Assembly (NCBI RefSeq): GCF_947179165.1
Contig: NC_077242.1
Span: forward strand, 34,593,097-34,657,096
Direction of reading: 5' to 3'
DNA length: 64,000 bases
From: Solanum dulcamara
Taxonomy: Eukaryota > Streptophyta > Magnoliopsida > Solanales > Solanaceae
Position numbers and translations under genes: made by a program. Numbering within the stretch: position 1 is the stretch's first letter; the number at the start of each line of letters is the position of its first letter. Under the pieces are notes generated by a model. That model did not search any database and had not been told where the DNA came from. It saw only the letters and a list, made by a program, of their open reading frames with translations. Of the stretch, positions 1 to 12,180 are shown piece after piece.

Positions 1-2071
1 GTCATAGTGGAAGATAATAAAATAGCTTGTAAGTTCATAAGTAGTAGTAGGAATCTTAAATCAAAGTGAGAGTCACAAAACCATGAGTGAGAGAGCATAC
101 TTTACTCTCTGAGAAACATAGTAGTCATAGTAATAAACACCTTAAACATTATCATAGGGACCTTGTACCTTTGTGAGACTGACCGTTAATTAGCATAAAC
201 CATGTGAGCTATAATATAGAATTCTGATGTTACCCATACACCAGAAGAAAAGGAGTGACTACTTGCCAAGGTAGACTTCATCATGCCTAAGTGGATTCAC
301 TAAGCTACATGAAGGATCGAGCCTCAACTAAGGGTGACCCTCAAAGAAATCAAACCTCTTCTATGGGTGATCTTTTATACTATGGTGGCACGTAGTTATG
401 GGAGAATGGAATATTTCTACAGGTCTCTTGCCTTTGCTATAGGAGAGAATGCCTATCCCAAGGTCCAGTTGGTGCTAGGTAAACTCTCAACATAATAGAC
501 AAACTATAAGACATAAAGTCAACATCATGTGGGAGGAGCCTTAACTACTACCCGTCCACTCGTCATAAGAATATAATCATAGAGTAGCTCCTTAATTTTA
601 TCATGTAATGTGATTATAGACCTTTCATCATTATATATCTTTATTCGTAAAACATCTTTAGGGCCTTAACTTAACCTATCATTAACTTGCTTGAACATTA
701 TAGAATCATCATTCATAAAACTTCTTTGCAAAAAACACCATTAAACTCATTTATAGACTTTATCAAATATTCATAAAGCTTTCATTAAATATAACTTGAA
801 ACTCAATATCATAGCTTATACTTGTAACTTAAGTGAAGCATGCAAACATAAACAATTTGATTTGACATCATGTAATTTGATTTAAAACATGCATGACAAT
901 TTACTATATATTGAACCACACATATTTCATGAAGATGACATCAATTTGAAGCATAATTGAATGTACTCATATCCCATATCCCGACCCTGAAGGTCAATGT
1001 GGGAATTTTATAGAAAATCCTTGAAACATCATACTTTAACCTCATCATATCTCATATCTCATTCGTAATAAAACTCTTTATAAATTGTACTTTAATAGTC
1101 ATTATTTGAAAGTAACACTATGAATGAGTCTTTGTAAACGAAGTTAATATCATGAAATATAGTACTAATTAATGCTTAAATGAAAGTTTAAATCATAAAT
1201 GAAATGTAATTCATGCACTTGAAAGAGTAGTTGATGAGAGGTAAGGATCAAATAAGAAAAAAATTATTTTTTTACACATAAGTCACACTTGGTGAATGCG
1301 ATTTATGCACAAAACATAAATCGCATTCATTGAATGAATTTTATGGCTTACTGGGTGATGGTGCACTGTTGGCGCATCGCGCTAGGTCTCAAACTACTGG
1401 GGGTTGTGCCTAGCGGATGGTGGCGCGCCGCCCCAGTATTTTCCTAATGAATTTCTAGATTTTTCAACATTTTTCAAGAGTATTCATCCCCATAATAAGA
1501 TCCTATGCCCTAAATAGTAATATAGTGATTATATATGAAGAACCAATAAATCCCAAGCAATTATTTATCAATTTATACTAAAAATAGATTTGAATTCGCA
1601 AGATACACTATAGTTCATGCAATTGGAATTTCAAATTAAAATTAAGAAGGTTCAAATATATAATTGAAATTCATAAAAGATTTAAGAAATTCTTTGGACT
1701 CCATGGGTGAAAGGTACCCATGGATAAAAACTCACATACGTTGAATACAAATTATGAAGAAACTTGAAGATTAATGAAGAAATTGGGAGAATCCTTGCAA
1801 GGTCTTTAATAGAGGTCTAGAGAGCCGTTTGTAGAGAGAGAAGTTTTAGGATGGGTGAGTAGTGAATGAATGAGGAGAATTAAGAGCTTTGGGGATTAAA
1901 TAGATTAGGAACCTAGCCCCAAAACTGCCCAGATTCATTCCTTACTAAAATAGAGTAAAAGTCTATAATGCCCTTCATGAAAATCTTCCTTGACCCATCA
2001 ATAAATTCACCAAGGCTAATTATTCACCTTATTATATCATAGTCTATCTTTCACATACCTGAGGTATTACA
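1..2071 (-). mobile_element. Element D, 3' LTR (left part outside window)
   Basis: Base 1 aligns with base 4169 of the D 5' LTR, and the two run parallel to 2071 and 6229. In minus orientation the LTR starts TGTAATACC at 2071, directly after a polypurine tract, so this is the 3' LTR. The first 55 aligned bases of the two LTRs show about 4 differences, which suggests an old insertion. About 650 bp of this LTR should lie left of the window, given the 2715-bp partner. Confidence 0.9.
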
Positions 2072-2087
2072 ATATCTCTCCCTTGGG
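2072..2087 (-). other. Polypurine tract of element D
   Basis: On the minus strand this reads CCCAAGGGAGAGATAT and abuts the LTR start TGTAATACC. Just before it (minus) is the block GAGGACGAATG, which precedes the polypurine tract in many Ty3/gypsy elements of this type and recurs before the C element 3' LTR. It fixes the element's orientation as minus. Confidence 0.85.
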
Positions 2088-2422
2088 AACATTCGTCCTC
2101 GAATTAGATCCAACTAGCATAGAACGGACACGAAAAGAAGACTAGCAACCCATCATGAATGTAATAGAACATCAAAATACATAGAACATGAGATTCTCAT
2201 CTTTCACATAATCATATCTTAAGAACATCTATGAACATGCATGTATATAAAAACATGAGAGTAATTAAAACTCGGGAATTCGTTAGGATAAACATGGGAA
2301 GCTACCACTTAAACTAGTATGAAAACTCAAAAACTCGAGTTATAAAGTCGATAACCAAAAAATAATTGTAACATACCGGATGAAGCAGCCTGAGCCATTT
2401 CTCTTCCTCATCTAGTAGCCAC

Positions 2423-2592
2423 CGGAAAATCTCTCATCTTATGCCCTATATCACCACACTTATAGAAACCCTCTTTACCTTTCATGCATTCTCCTTAATG
2501 ATTCCTACCACACCTTTCACAAGGGGGAAAAGGACAGCCTTCTTTGTTAGGCCTCGACACCGGGGAATTAGCAAAAGATGGACCACTATTGG
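2423..2592 (-). pseudogene. Frameshifted zinc-knuckle tail of gag D
   Basis: Beyond the gag stop, the next minus frame (entered through an ATG overlapping the stop) encodes the expected nucleocapsid tail. The first knuckle reads CERCGRNH, then a stop codon, then GEC. The second reads FYKCGDIGHKMRDF, where Phe replaces the first and last Cys of a CX2CX4HX4C motif. The tail is therefore broken by a frameshift, an internal stop and loss of two metal ligands. Confidence 0.8.
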
Positions 2593-3297
2593 TCATTCCC
2601 TATTGGAGTCCCAAGCATTCTCTCTTAGCTTTTCATCCTCTATTTTCTCCACATGAGTCATGAGTCTAAAGATATCCATCCCCCTTATTAGCATCACTGT
2701 CATACACTCTTTGGACACCAAGTCCAAAACTCCTAAAATAAACTTACTCATCCGAGCTCTAGGATTGACAACCATAAATGGGGCATACTTTGACAATTGG
2801 GTAAACTTGAGAGCATACTTCCTCACACCCATGGTTCCTTGCTTTAGGTTAATGAACTCCTGTATCTTGGCCTTCTTCAATTCTAATGGGAAAAAACAAT
2901 CAAGAAATGCAACTTTAAAATTTTTCCAACTTATTAGACCCTCATTAATTCTCTTGGATTTCCATTGAATATTCCAAACTTGAGCACTACCCTTGAGTTG
3001 GTAGGCCGCCAACTCCGCTCTCTCTTTCGAAGTCAACCACATAATATCCACTATCTTATACACCTCATCAATGACCTCTTGGGGATCTTCATCAACTTTC
3101 AAACCATGGAACTTGGAAGGGTTTATTCTTGCAAAATACCTTACCCTTGAAGCCATAGTAGGTGCATTAGGAGGAGCCGCAACCCCTTGGTTGGACACAA
3201 CTTCAGCTAGCATAGTGAAGGCGGTCCGAAACTCGGCATGGGTAACTTGATTGGATAAACGATCATTAGCTTGAGGGAATTGTCTTCTTGGAGGCAT
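2593..3297 (-). CDS. gag: Gag polyprotein fragment of a Ty3/gypsy element
   Basis: A 234-aa frame that starts with MPPRRQF, a usual opening of plant gypsy gag proteins, and lies just downstream of the primer-binding site in minus orientation. Residues 20-37 form the conserved helix AEFRTAFTMLAEVV. Residues 93-175 match the Retrotrans_gag capsid core, with AELAAYQLKGSAQVW, FLDCFFPLELKKAK and KFTQLSKYAP. Residues 183-226 (MSKFILGV to DEKLRE) match the conserved region after it. Gag builds the virus-like particle around element RNA. The frame ends before the zinc knuckles, so RNA packaging would be impaired. No protease, RT or integrase follows: only about 350 bp separate the gag tail from the polypurine tract. 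The copy at 50901 encodes an identical protein. Confidence 0.9.
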   Translation of the reverse strand: MPPRRQFPQANDRLSNQVTHAEFRTAFTMLAEVVSNQGVAAPPNAPTMASRVRYFARINPSKFHGLKVDEDPQEVIDEVYKIVDIMWLTSKERAELAAYQLKGSAQVWNIQWKSKRINEGLISWKNFKVAFLDCFFPLELKKAKIQEFINLKQGTMGVRKYALKFTQLSKYAPFMVVNPRARMSKFILGVLDLVSKECMTVMLIRGMDIFRLMTHVEKIEDEKLRENAWDSNRE

Positions 3298-3500
3298 TTT
3301 CTAAAAATCAAAAAGACCAATCATTAAAAATAGAACCTTAGGGCACAATTCTATCGCATGACATAGATCATGACAGAAGTGAAACATTTCCTAAAATGCC
3401 TTATATCCTTCTATTCATAGAAGTGGCGTGCTTCACACCAAAAAACAAGACTCTACTCAGTGCGCCATGTTAGATACCCTAGGACACTTGAACCTTGTTC

Positions 3501-3513
3501 CATGATATCAAGT
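3501..3513 (-). other. Primer-binding site of element D (degenerate)
   Basis: On minus this reads ACTTGATATCATG, right after the LTR end (TAACA). It resembles the tRNA-iMet site TTGGTATCAGAGC but with several mismatches. The following leader (AGGTTCAAGTGTCCTAGG, then a block ending GTAGAGTC) is typical of related elements and resembles the C leader after 20750. The assignment rests on position and partial match. Confidence 0.6.
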
Positions 3514-3514
3514 T

Positions 3515-6229
3515 TGTTATTACCCTAACTAAGGCCTAGCCGTGATATGGCGATCGGGAACCTAAAGGATCCCAACCAAGCCTCTTAGCATACATCGCAT
3601 TCATAAGGTAAGTAAAACATAATAAAAGCAAATGGAAGAACAATATCAATCATGGAAGTCGAGGAATGGAAACGAAATCCTAAGTCATATGTCCAAAATG
3701 GACTACGTCAACTCTATGTCTAAATATGCCTCTATCATACTAATATAGGTGGGGGAATAGAACAAGCCACTAGCTCACCCAAAACACGAAAAGGAGTGTC
3801 TCAAAATAACAACATAGTCTAGAGATAATAAAGAAGTATAAACTCGATAGGTAGTCCCCAAAGTATGAGGACTTACCAAATCAAGTGAACAAGTCTTCTA
3901 TCTAGCCACAAGAGTGTGTAGGGTGGTCACCAAGCCCTACATTATAACAAAATATAGGAAAACAAAGGTATGTGTTAATACTTTATATGTACGAAGTATG
4001 TGAGGAATGCAATACATGACATAAAAGCAATAATCTATGATCAAGGCTAGAACATAAAGTAAGTAAACCATTTACATATATTGGTGAATCACGAGTAAGA
4101 CAATTGTCATCTTAAAACCATAATCCAACCTTATTAAGAGGAATTGTACAATGCATGAATAGTCATAAGTCATAGTGGAAGATCATAAAGTAGCTTGTAA
4201 GTTTATAAGTAGTAGTAAGAATCTTAAATCAAAGTGAGTGTCACAAAACCATGAGAGAGAAAACATACTTTTCTTTGTGAGACATACAGTAGTCATAGTA
4301 ATAGACACCTTAAATATTATGAGAGGTACCTTGTACCTTTGTGAGAGCGACCATTAATTGACATAAGCCATATGAGCTATAACATGGAGTCTCGATGTTA
4401 CCCCTATACTAGAAGAAAAGGAGAGACTACTAGACAAGGTAGACTCCATCATGCCTAAGTAGATCCACTAAACTACATGAAGTATCGACCCTCAACTATG
4501 GGTACCTTTTAAGAAATCGAGCCTCTTCTATGGGTGATCTTTTATACTATGATGGCATATAGTAATGGGACAAAAGGATCTTTCTACGGGTCCCGTACAT
4601 TTATTACGGGATAGAATGCCTATCGCAAAGTCCACTCGGTGCTAGGTACACTCTCAACAGAATAGAAAAACCATAAGATATAAAATCAACATCATGTGGG
4701 AGGGGCCATATCTACTACCCATCCACTCATCGTAAGAATATAATCATAGGATAGCTCCTTAACTTTATCTCATGTAATGTGAGTATATACTTTCCATCAT
4801 TATATATATTTATTCGTAAAACATATTTAGGGTCTTAACTTACCCTATCATTAACTTGCTTAAACATTCTATAATAATCATTCATAAAACTTCTTTGCAA
4901 AAGCATCTTTAAACTCATTCGTAGACCTTGTCAAACATTCATAAAGCTTTCGTTGAATATAACTTGAAACTCAATATCATAGCTTATTATTGTAACTTAG
5001 GGAAAGCATGCATACATAATAAATTTGTCTTGACATCATGGAATTCGATTTAAAACATGCATGGCAATTTACTTTATATTGAACCACACATTTTTCATGA
5101 AGATGACATCAATTTGAAGCATAGTTGAATGTACTCATCACCCATATTGTGACCCTAAATATCAATGTGAAAATTTTATAGAAAATACTTGAAACATCAT
5201 AATTCAACCTCATAATATCTCATATCTCATTTGTAATAAAACTCTTTATAAACTGTACTTAAATAGTCATTCGTTTTAAGTAACACCATGAATGAGTCTT
5301 TGTAAACCAAGTTAACATCATGAAATATAGTAGTAATTCATGTTAAATGAAAGTTTACACCATAACTGAAATGCAATTCATCCACTTGAAAGAGTAGTTG
5401 ATAAGAGGTAAGGATCAAATAAGAAAAAAAAACTATTTTTTACAGATAAATCACACTTGGTGAATATTATTTATGCACAAAACATAAATCACATTCACTA
5501 AATGAATTTTATGTCTTACTAGGTGTTGGCACATCGCGTCAGGCCCCAAACTACTGGAGGTTGTTCCAGGCGCGATTGTGGCGCATAACCCCAACATTTT
5601 TCCAATGAATTTCTAGATTTTTCAGCATTTTTCAAAAGTATTCATCCCCCATAATGAGATATTATTCCCTAAATAGCAATATAGTGATTATATATGAAGA
5701 ATAGACCAATCCCAAGCAATTATTTATCAATTCATGCCGAAAATAGATTTGAATTCACAAGATACACCATAGTTCATGCAATTGAAATTTGAAATTGAAA
5801 TTAAGAAGGTTCAAAGATATAATTGAAATTCATCGAAGATTTAAGAAATTCTTTGGACTCCATGTGTGAAAGGTACCCATGAATGAAAATCACATACCTT
5901 GAATATGAATTATGAAGAAACTTGAAGATCAATGAAGAAATTGGTAGAATCCTTGTTAGGTCTTTAATAGAGGTTTAGAGAGCCTTTCATAGAGAGAGAA
6001 TTTTTAGGAAGGGTGATTAGTGAATGAATAAGAAGAATTAAGATCTTTTGAGATTAAATAGATTAGGAACCTAGCCTCAAAATTGTCTAGATTCATTCCC
6101 TACTAAAATAAAGTAAAAATCTATAATGACCTTAATGAAAATCTCTTTTGACCCATCAATGAATTCACCAAGGCTAATTATTCACCTTATTATATCATAC
6201 TATATCTTTCACATACCTGGGGTATTATA
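3515..6229 (-). mobile_element. Element D, 5' LTR
   Basis: A 2715-bp LTR. In plus coordinates it begins TGTTATTACC (3515) and ends GGTATTATA (6229). The minus start is therefore TATAATACC, one base off the TGTAATACC of the 3' LTR. 4169-6229 aligns with 1-2071. The right flank is GGTAT; a target-site duplication cannot be tested because the other end is outside the window. No coding sequence was recognised. Confidence 0.85.
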
Positions 6230-6418
6230 GGTATATACTCAAGGCGTGACATTAGCGAATGTTCAAAATGTGCTACCAGTGATATATAAAAGTGGAGAAA
6301 TTGATTGTAAACTAGAAATACTAGCCTCCAAGGAGTTATCAGTTGTTTCGCCTACTCATATAACGAGTTTGATGTGAATTCGCATTTGAGAAATCAACTA
6401 GTTATTACTATAAGCATT
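6230..6418. other. Unassigned spacer between D and solo LTR F
   Basis: AT-rich, no coding potential seen. Before F inserted it was continuous with 8769 onward, because a TAAGT duplication flanks F. I could not assign it to a family. Confidence 0.5.
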
Positions 6419-6423
6419 TAAGT
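6419..6423. repeat. Target-site duplication TAAGT (left of F)
   Basis: Identical to 8764-8768 on the other side of the solo LTR. The 5-bp size is typical of Ty3/gypsy integration. Confidence 0.9.
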
Positions 6424-8763
6424 TGCCACACCCCGAATCTACACCTAGGTGTGGCCGACCCTCGAAAACTATTACTGGTCCCAAACGAAACCTTTGTCTG
6501 TCTAACTACACATCAGAAGAATCAACTCAACAGAAAGAGTATCTCAAGGAGTGAGTGTTTAAAGTACATTAAAATTAAACTCATGCCTATTTGAAATAAA
6601 TCTCTGAATATGAGAAAATCAAAGTTTAATGACATTAATAATGAAATACTAGACTAACTCTCTACTCGGCCTATGAAGCCTCCAAACCAACTCTAAATAG
6701 GTAGTAGGACAGGCTCACAACTACCTTAAAAGAATAGTGATACTAAGTAAATAAACTAAAAAACATAGTTCATCCGAAAGCAAGGAGGTCTCACAAAAAG
6801 ATGGAGGAATGTGATCTTCAAGGATGCACATATTGAGGATCTCTATCATATGTATTTACATTATAAAATGATATAAAATCAAAAGACATTAGTACCTGGT
6901 ATATACGGTATGTAAAATAGCTGAAGTAAAACATACTCACTGAATACTCAACTAGAATGAATACTGAAAACAACTAACTAAAAGTAAAATATGCAAGTGT
7001 AATGAAAAACCTCAAATCTTTACAATAAAATAATATGATAAATGCAACTCAAAATAAGATAATATATTCTCTTCTTTGGGAGTTTCTCTAACCAACATAA
7101 TTCATATGAGCCTCCTGATGATATAACATACTACCCGCATTACCAGAGTCGTCCATTACCTTGCAAGGATAAGGGAGGAAAACTCAACTCATGGATCCAT
7201 CTAAAACTTTATATCAAGGATTGATGTGAGGAGTCACCCAACGCTATGATCCTATCCTACACTATGTATGTAGTTTTGAGGTTTGAGTTATCTAAACTCT
7301 TACCTAAATTGCTGCTCAATACTACTCCCAAAAATTATGCAAATACTGCTCATATAATATGATGAGTAAGATACTCAAAATATATCTCATTTAGTCTCAG
7401 TAGACTTTACTTTGATTAGATCAAACTCTTCTCAACTCTGTATACTTTCTCTTTTAAAATCATTATTCATTTTGGACTACTTGTGTTCTCTAGAACTCAT
7501 TCTCAAAATAACAATTATGCAAAGTACTCTAAATCATTTAGACTTGGTAAAATCATGCATAAAATTAGTAATGTAAAGCCTCATAATCTTAAGTAATATA
7601 TGCACTTGGTACACTCATATTCTCTCAAAAACTCTTCTTATTGTCAAACATAAACGCTCTATTCATTCTAAAACAATAAATAATATTAAGCAATAAAATA
7701 ACTCAATTAGTGTTCATGTGAATCTAGGCATGACAATGATTCGAGAAGTAAAACTTGCATAAATAGACATGATCTAAATAAATGAACATGAATCTCAATA
7801 ATAAACATCATAATTTATTCGAAAACTTAATAGAATTAGTGTTAGAAATCAAGCTTGAATGCATACTAACTGAATTGAGATGTAGGGAGAAAGGACAAAC
7901 TTAGTCCAACACTATGATTAGCCTTAAATACATGAAAGAATAATATTCTTGACAAAATTCAAAGAACTCAATGAATGCTCTTAAAACCCTAGCTTTTGTC
8001 CTCTCTTAACCTTGCTCCTAAGTCTTGAAAGGAATTATGGGAGGAAAGGCTGGTAGGGTACTAATAAGGTACTTAATTTCTTCCCAAAACGTTAAGGTTT
8101 GGTTTGGAAAGGGAGGGAAAGACCAAACTAACCTTCACTAAGAACTCAATTTAGGTCGTCTATAGGTAGACCTATGAATTATAGAACCTTCTACGGGGCC
8201 ACAAAAGAGTTGTCTTAGAAATTTAGGCTAATTTTTGAGCCTCTAATATTTGGACCAATAACACTTTCTTTGGGTCGTAGTCCTAACTATAGATCTTCCT
8301 GTTACTCGTAGGGGAAATTATTAAGGGTTGTTTCTTTGAAGTTGGGTCTATGGACCCTTTTTATGGGTCGTAGACCCTATTCATAGAAAGTTGGGGCACT
8401 TATGGTATGTACTAGAATTGCAGGGTGGTTTACAAATATCTTTTACAGGTCGTATACCCTTCTATGGATTATAGACCCTTATCGTCCTACATGCTAAAGT
8501 TTTTGAGTCTCTAAACCCTCTCTACAAGCTTCACCTATAATCCATAGGAACTTCTACGGTCCAACGAAGATACTCGTAGGAAGAGTCCAAAGGGAACATA
8601 AATCTCTCTAAGTGTGGGAGTTACCTGCAAATCTTACCTATGACCCATAGCTCCGTCTACAGTACATAGATTCTTGGTTGTGGGTCAGAGGTTTGAAGAT
8701 TGTTTGTCAGTTTCTTCTAGGCTATTGTAAGGGGTATAAGATAGGATACATTGGGGTGTTACA
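6424..8763 (-). mobile_element. Solo LTR, family F (2340 bp)
   Basis: Ends are TGCCACACCCC at the left and GGGGTGTTACA at the right, so the termini are imperfect inverted repeats with TG...CA ends. The 5-bp sequence TAAGT flanks both sides (6419-6423 and 8764-8768). No partner LTR, primer site or coding region is present, so this is a solo LTR left by LTR-LTR recombination. The minus start TGTAACACCCC is the usual LTR start in this group, hence the strand. 8270-8700 contains several GGTCGTAGACCC-like repeats, which are common in such LTRs. Confidence 0.88.
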
Positions 8764-8768
8764 TAAGT
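8764..8768. repeat. Target-site duplication TAAGT (right of F)
   Basis: Matches 6419-6423 exactly and directly follows the LTR terminus TTACA. Confidence 0.9.
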
Positions 8769-10828
8769 TATGCATTGTTTTATAAGGAAAATTTTAGTGG
8801 TGGATGTTGGTATGGTATTAGTGTATTTAAGTGTGAATTGTATTTCAAGGATCTAATTGGGGACTAGCGACCTCATTATAAGCCAAAAGGAGTGGACTGA
8901 TAGTGAAATTATAAGATTATGGGTGAGGAAAGTTCCAACAAGTATACCCGTGTGAATAAAATTGAGTTTACCAAAGAGGAGGTACGTGTGGATATTAGTT
9001 AATTTGTAGGATTAGACTGTATAACGGGATTTGAGGTATCATATTGTTAAGGTTAACTTTGTGATGATGGAAAGAGTTTATAGAGAATGGTAATAAGAGT
9101 TTGAGATGGACTATGATTAGGACGCATCTAAATGATAAAGGTTTTTGATTAAATTCAATATGTTAATGACGAGTATCTAAGGTTGCAGTTTGCTAATACT
9201 TGATAAGTAGCATAGTCGTATGTGAAGTTACTTGATGTTTTTGAATACCACTCTAGTAGGATTCAAAGGATTCCATCTTATAATGGAAAGGTTTAATGGG
9301 ATATAGTTTGTCCTTCGGAAAGAGGCGAGAGAAAGAATACTCTCTATTTACAAAGTCCAAGGACTTAGCTTTAGGAAGTTAAGGAGTCGGGTTCAGAAAC
9401 ACGTGGCTTATCCATTTTGCTTTGTTCATACTAACAAGGTCTGATGTTCATAAGTCGGGTTAAAAGCTGTTAGGTATGCTTCGAGAATAGAGCATACGGC
9501 TATTCAAGTCAAGTTTTGTGATAAGTTCTATAATGGTCTCGAGTTGATAACTAGAATGGTCCCGATTATATTGATGGACATCGTATGGTCAATGGATAGG
9601 TCATTGATGATAGGCTAACTTACGCGATTTCATAAAATTTTCAAGCTATGGGCTAATGTCGATTTATAAGGGGATTGGTTTACATAACTTTAATCAGAAT
9701 TTAAGTTTTATTATAATTTTACATTCATGGTAGTAGGTTTTGTCATATTATGGATTGGTAAGGTAAGGAATGATTAGTTGTGTCGATTATTGAGAATGTG
9801 GACGGATTTGTGCAAGGTTTGGATTGTAGAGCTCATAATATTTATTATTAAACAAAATAAGGAGTGTTTCACTTGAAGTTTTTGGGTTAGAGTATGAACT
9901 AATATGCTATGGAATTTTGACCAAAGAATAGTAATGATAAATGATTTAAGATAAAAAAAGAGTCTGGTGCATCAAAGGGTTCCAATATTTAGGATTCGAC
10001 CATGAGTATGAGTTAAGAATTCGAATGTCCTTGTAGCATTGCGTGATGTATATGAGCTATGGGATGTGAAGAACTAAGACATCATGTAAAGATCCCTTTT
10101 TCAAATTTGAGAATTGTTTGGATTTTCCTTTCTGATGTTTAGATATGAAAATGCAAGGTGGGATCGTTCGGCACAGGTTTATGAAGGGTTATCACCAACC
10201 TTCCTGAAGATTTGATTTTGGTTTGGGTGAAAAACAGTAATGTATGGGAGATTTTGCTTTCTTATGTGGAGTTGAATTGTTAAAATTATGCTAAGTGACT
10301 TATGGGTGCACTAAAGCAAGGACATACTGTTATACGTGGTTATTGAGGATTTTGAGCTGAATTTATACTGATTTTGATGACTACATAGATTATGATGATG
10401 AGTTACATAGACCATTAGTGGTGAATGAGGGTTATGTTGTTATGGCATACCGTAGTAATGGGGTGGCCAAGGGTATTTCTAAGTTTTGGCATAAGAACAC
10501 AATTGTTTGAATGGGGGCTGAGGCATGACATGTGAATGGTTGTATGTGGATAAGATTGGTTTCTGATTCAATAGTTTTAGCTCGATGAAAAAGTACTATT
10601 GGAATTGAAATTAGTGCTATCATCCTTTGGAGCACGTCCTTGACTATTCATATATCTCAAAAATCAGTTTATCAAGTGCTACATGTGGTACGACTCCCGT
10701 TAAAATTAATTTAAAAGAGTGACAAAATGAAATCAGTCTTTCTCAAAAAAAGTACTGAAAATCCAATGCTTGAATCATAATTATACCACAAAACGCATGA
10801 TATTGAGTGTCAATGCAATGCATGCTAT
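8769..10828. other. About 2 kb of unassigned sequence without genes
   Basis: Stop codons are frequent in all frames and I recognise no domain. It could be a decayed retroelement internal region or LTR, or old intergenic DNA, and it is the target into which F inserted. The short minus frame at 10432-10635 has no recognisable feature and no sign of conservation beyond the recent duplication. Confidence 0.5.
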
Positions 10829-11047
10829 TGATGTGAGGCTAAAAATATATATTTAATCATTATTTGCCTCACAATTAATCTTTTTATTATCGTTTTTGGG
10901 CTTGAATTTATGTATTGTGCTAAATAATATATTTTATTTGTAGGATTAAAATGGTGTGAAGATGAAGAAATTTAGAGCCAAAATGAATTAAAATAAAAGA
11001 TTGTAGAATGAAAATAAAGCTGATAGCTTAATAGATTAAATTCAATA

Positions 11048-11067
11048 ATATATATATATATATATAT
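11048..11067. repeat. (AT)10 microsatellite
   Basis: A run of 10 AT units; the duplicated copy (59357-59384) has 14. This is the largest length difference I saw between the two copies. Confidence 0.95.
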
Positions 11068-11241
11068 TGAAATTTAAAATTGGTTGTTGTACACATGGCA
11101 TACAATAAAGACCTAGCCTAATTTAGAAGGCGGCGCAACAGTTCTCTAGCAAATCTGCATACAATGTGGGAATCCAATTTCTTTGGGTTTTGGGTTCCCA
11201 ATTTATTTTGGACTCAATTAGTGTTTTGGAGTTTTCTTCAT

Positions 11242-11251
11242 CTATAAATAG
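11242..11251 (+). promoter_or_regulatory. Putative TATA box in E LTR
   Basis: CTATAAATAG, about 410 bp into the LTR. The inverted family member has TATAAATA on minus at 47629-47636, which supports a conserved LTR promoter. The start site is not determined. Confidence 0.5.
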
Positions 11252-12180
11252 TCCATAAAAAATAATTCTAAACCAACTAACACACAACTCACAACTAACT
11301 TTTAACTTAGGAAGAGCCATCGTGAAGGCCGTAGAAAATTAGTTTACTCTATGCTTCTGTATTTTTATTATATTTTCTTGGAGAATTCAAGATTTTGAAT
11401 CTATTATATTCAATTTGTAAGTTCATAATTAAGATTTTGTCTTTAATTTCTAAATTATGATATTCAAATTATGAATCAATTAGGGTTGTGGGAATCATGA
11501 CTCGATAACAAAGTAGGTTAAGTACAAAGTAATTTTTGACCAATGTACATGTATGAATTGTTGTTATTTTCATTTTGATTGTTTTCCAATGAGTGCACAC
11601 ATTAGAACTCATTCGAATTCAGTACTTGTTCGGGAGAGGGGTAGTGATTAGAAAAGATAACAACAACAGAGATTCGAAGCTTCAAATTTTTGTCTAAGAA
11701 CTTGAGCCCAGGAGGGAATAGTTTTGAAGATAAAAAACATAGGTTAGTTGGTAATACGCTTTGAGAGAGGGAGGTGATGAGTGAAATTCATCCACTAGGG
11801 TCGGAAGGCATTTATGTGTCCTTAACTTGTTAGATTTGGTATGCTACGCATTGAGAAAAGATTATTAATACGGTATGCCTACTGAGTTACGACGTTATGG
11901 GGGAACACAATACTAGCTTCTTCCATATATTACTCAAAACTGTATGTTTGAGTTACTTTGCTACTGCGAATACTAATACTAATTACTGAATTAATCCAAA
12001 ACCCCATTTACTTTATGCATTATTACTTTTTGAAAAATAGTGATTACAATTGAATATAAGTTTTAGTAGATGCATTTCTTCTGCATTCCTTGTATGATCG
12101 ACCCCGACTCATTAGTTAGGTAAATATATTGCAAACGACCGTTTATATTTCTTTTTAGGAAGCATATTTGGACTTTATCA

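Larger units (their letters stand above)
10829..12180 (+). mobile_element. LTR of family E (Athila/Tat-like)
   Basis: Starts TGATGTGAGG and ends TTTGGACTTTATCA, with AACGACCG and a TTTTTAGGAAGC block shortly before the end. Athila/Tat-type LTRs end in this way just before an Asp-tRNA primer site. The block GTCTAAGAACTTGAGCCC near 11692 recurs inverted near 47160, and so does CATTTACTTTATGCAT near the end, tying this LTR to 46757-48310. The sequence breaks at 12181, where a primer site would be expected, and continues as a family-A LTR instead. Confidence 0.65.

Noticed and set aside
2441..3150. Plus-strand frames opposite the gag gene (also at 50749-51458)
   Set aside because: They are antisense shadows of gag. 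The gag translation matches a known family; these do not.
1..6229. Reading the long direct repeat itself as the two LTRs of one giant element
   Set aside because: The repeat contains several different complete LTRs with their own termini and duplications, and its left end falls inside one of them, so it is a segmental duplication.
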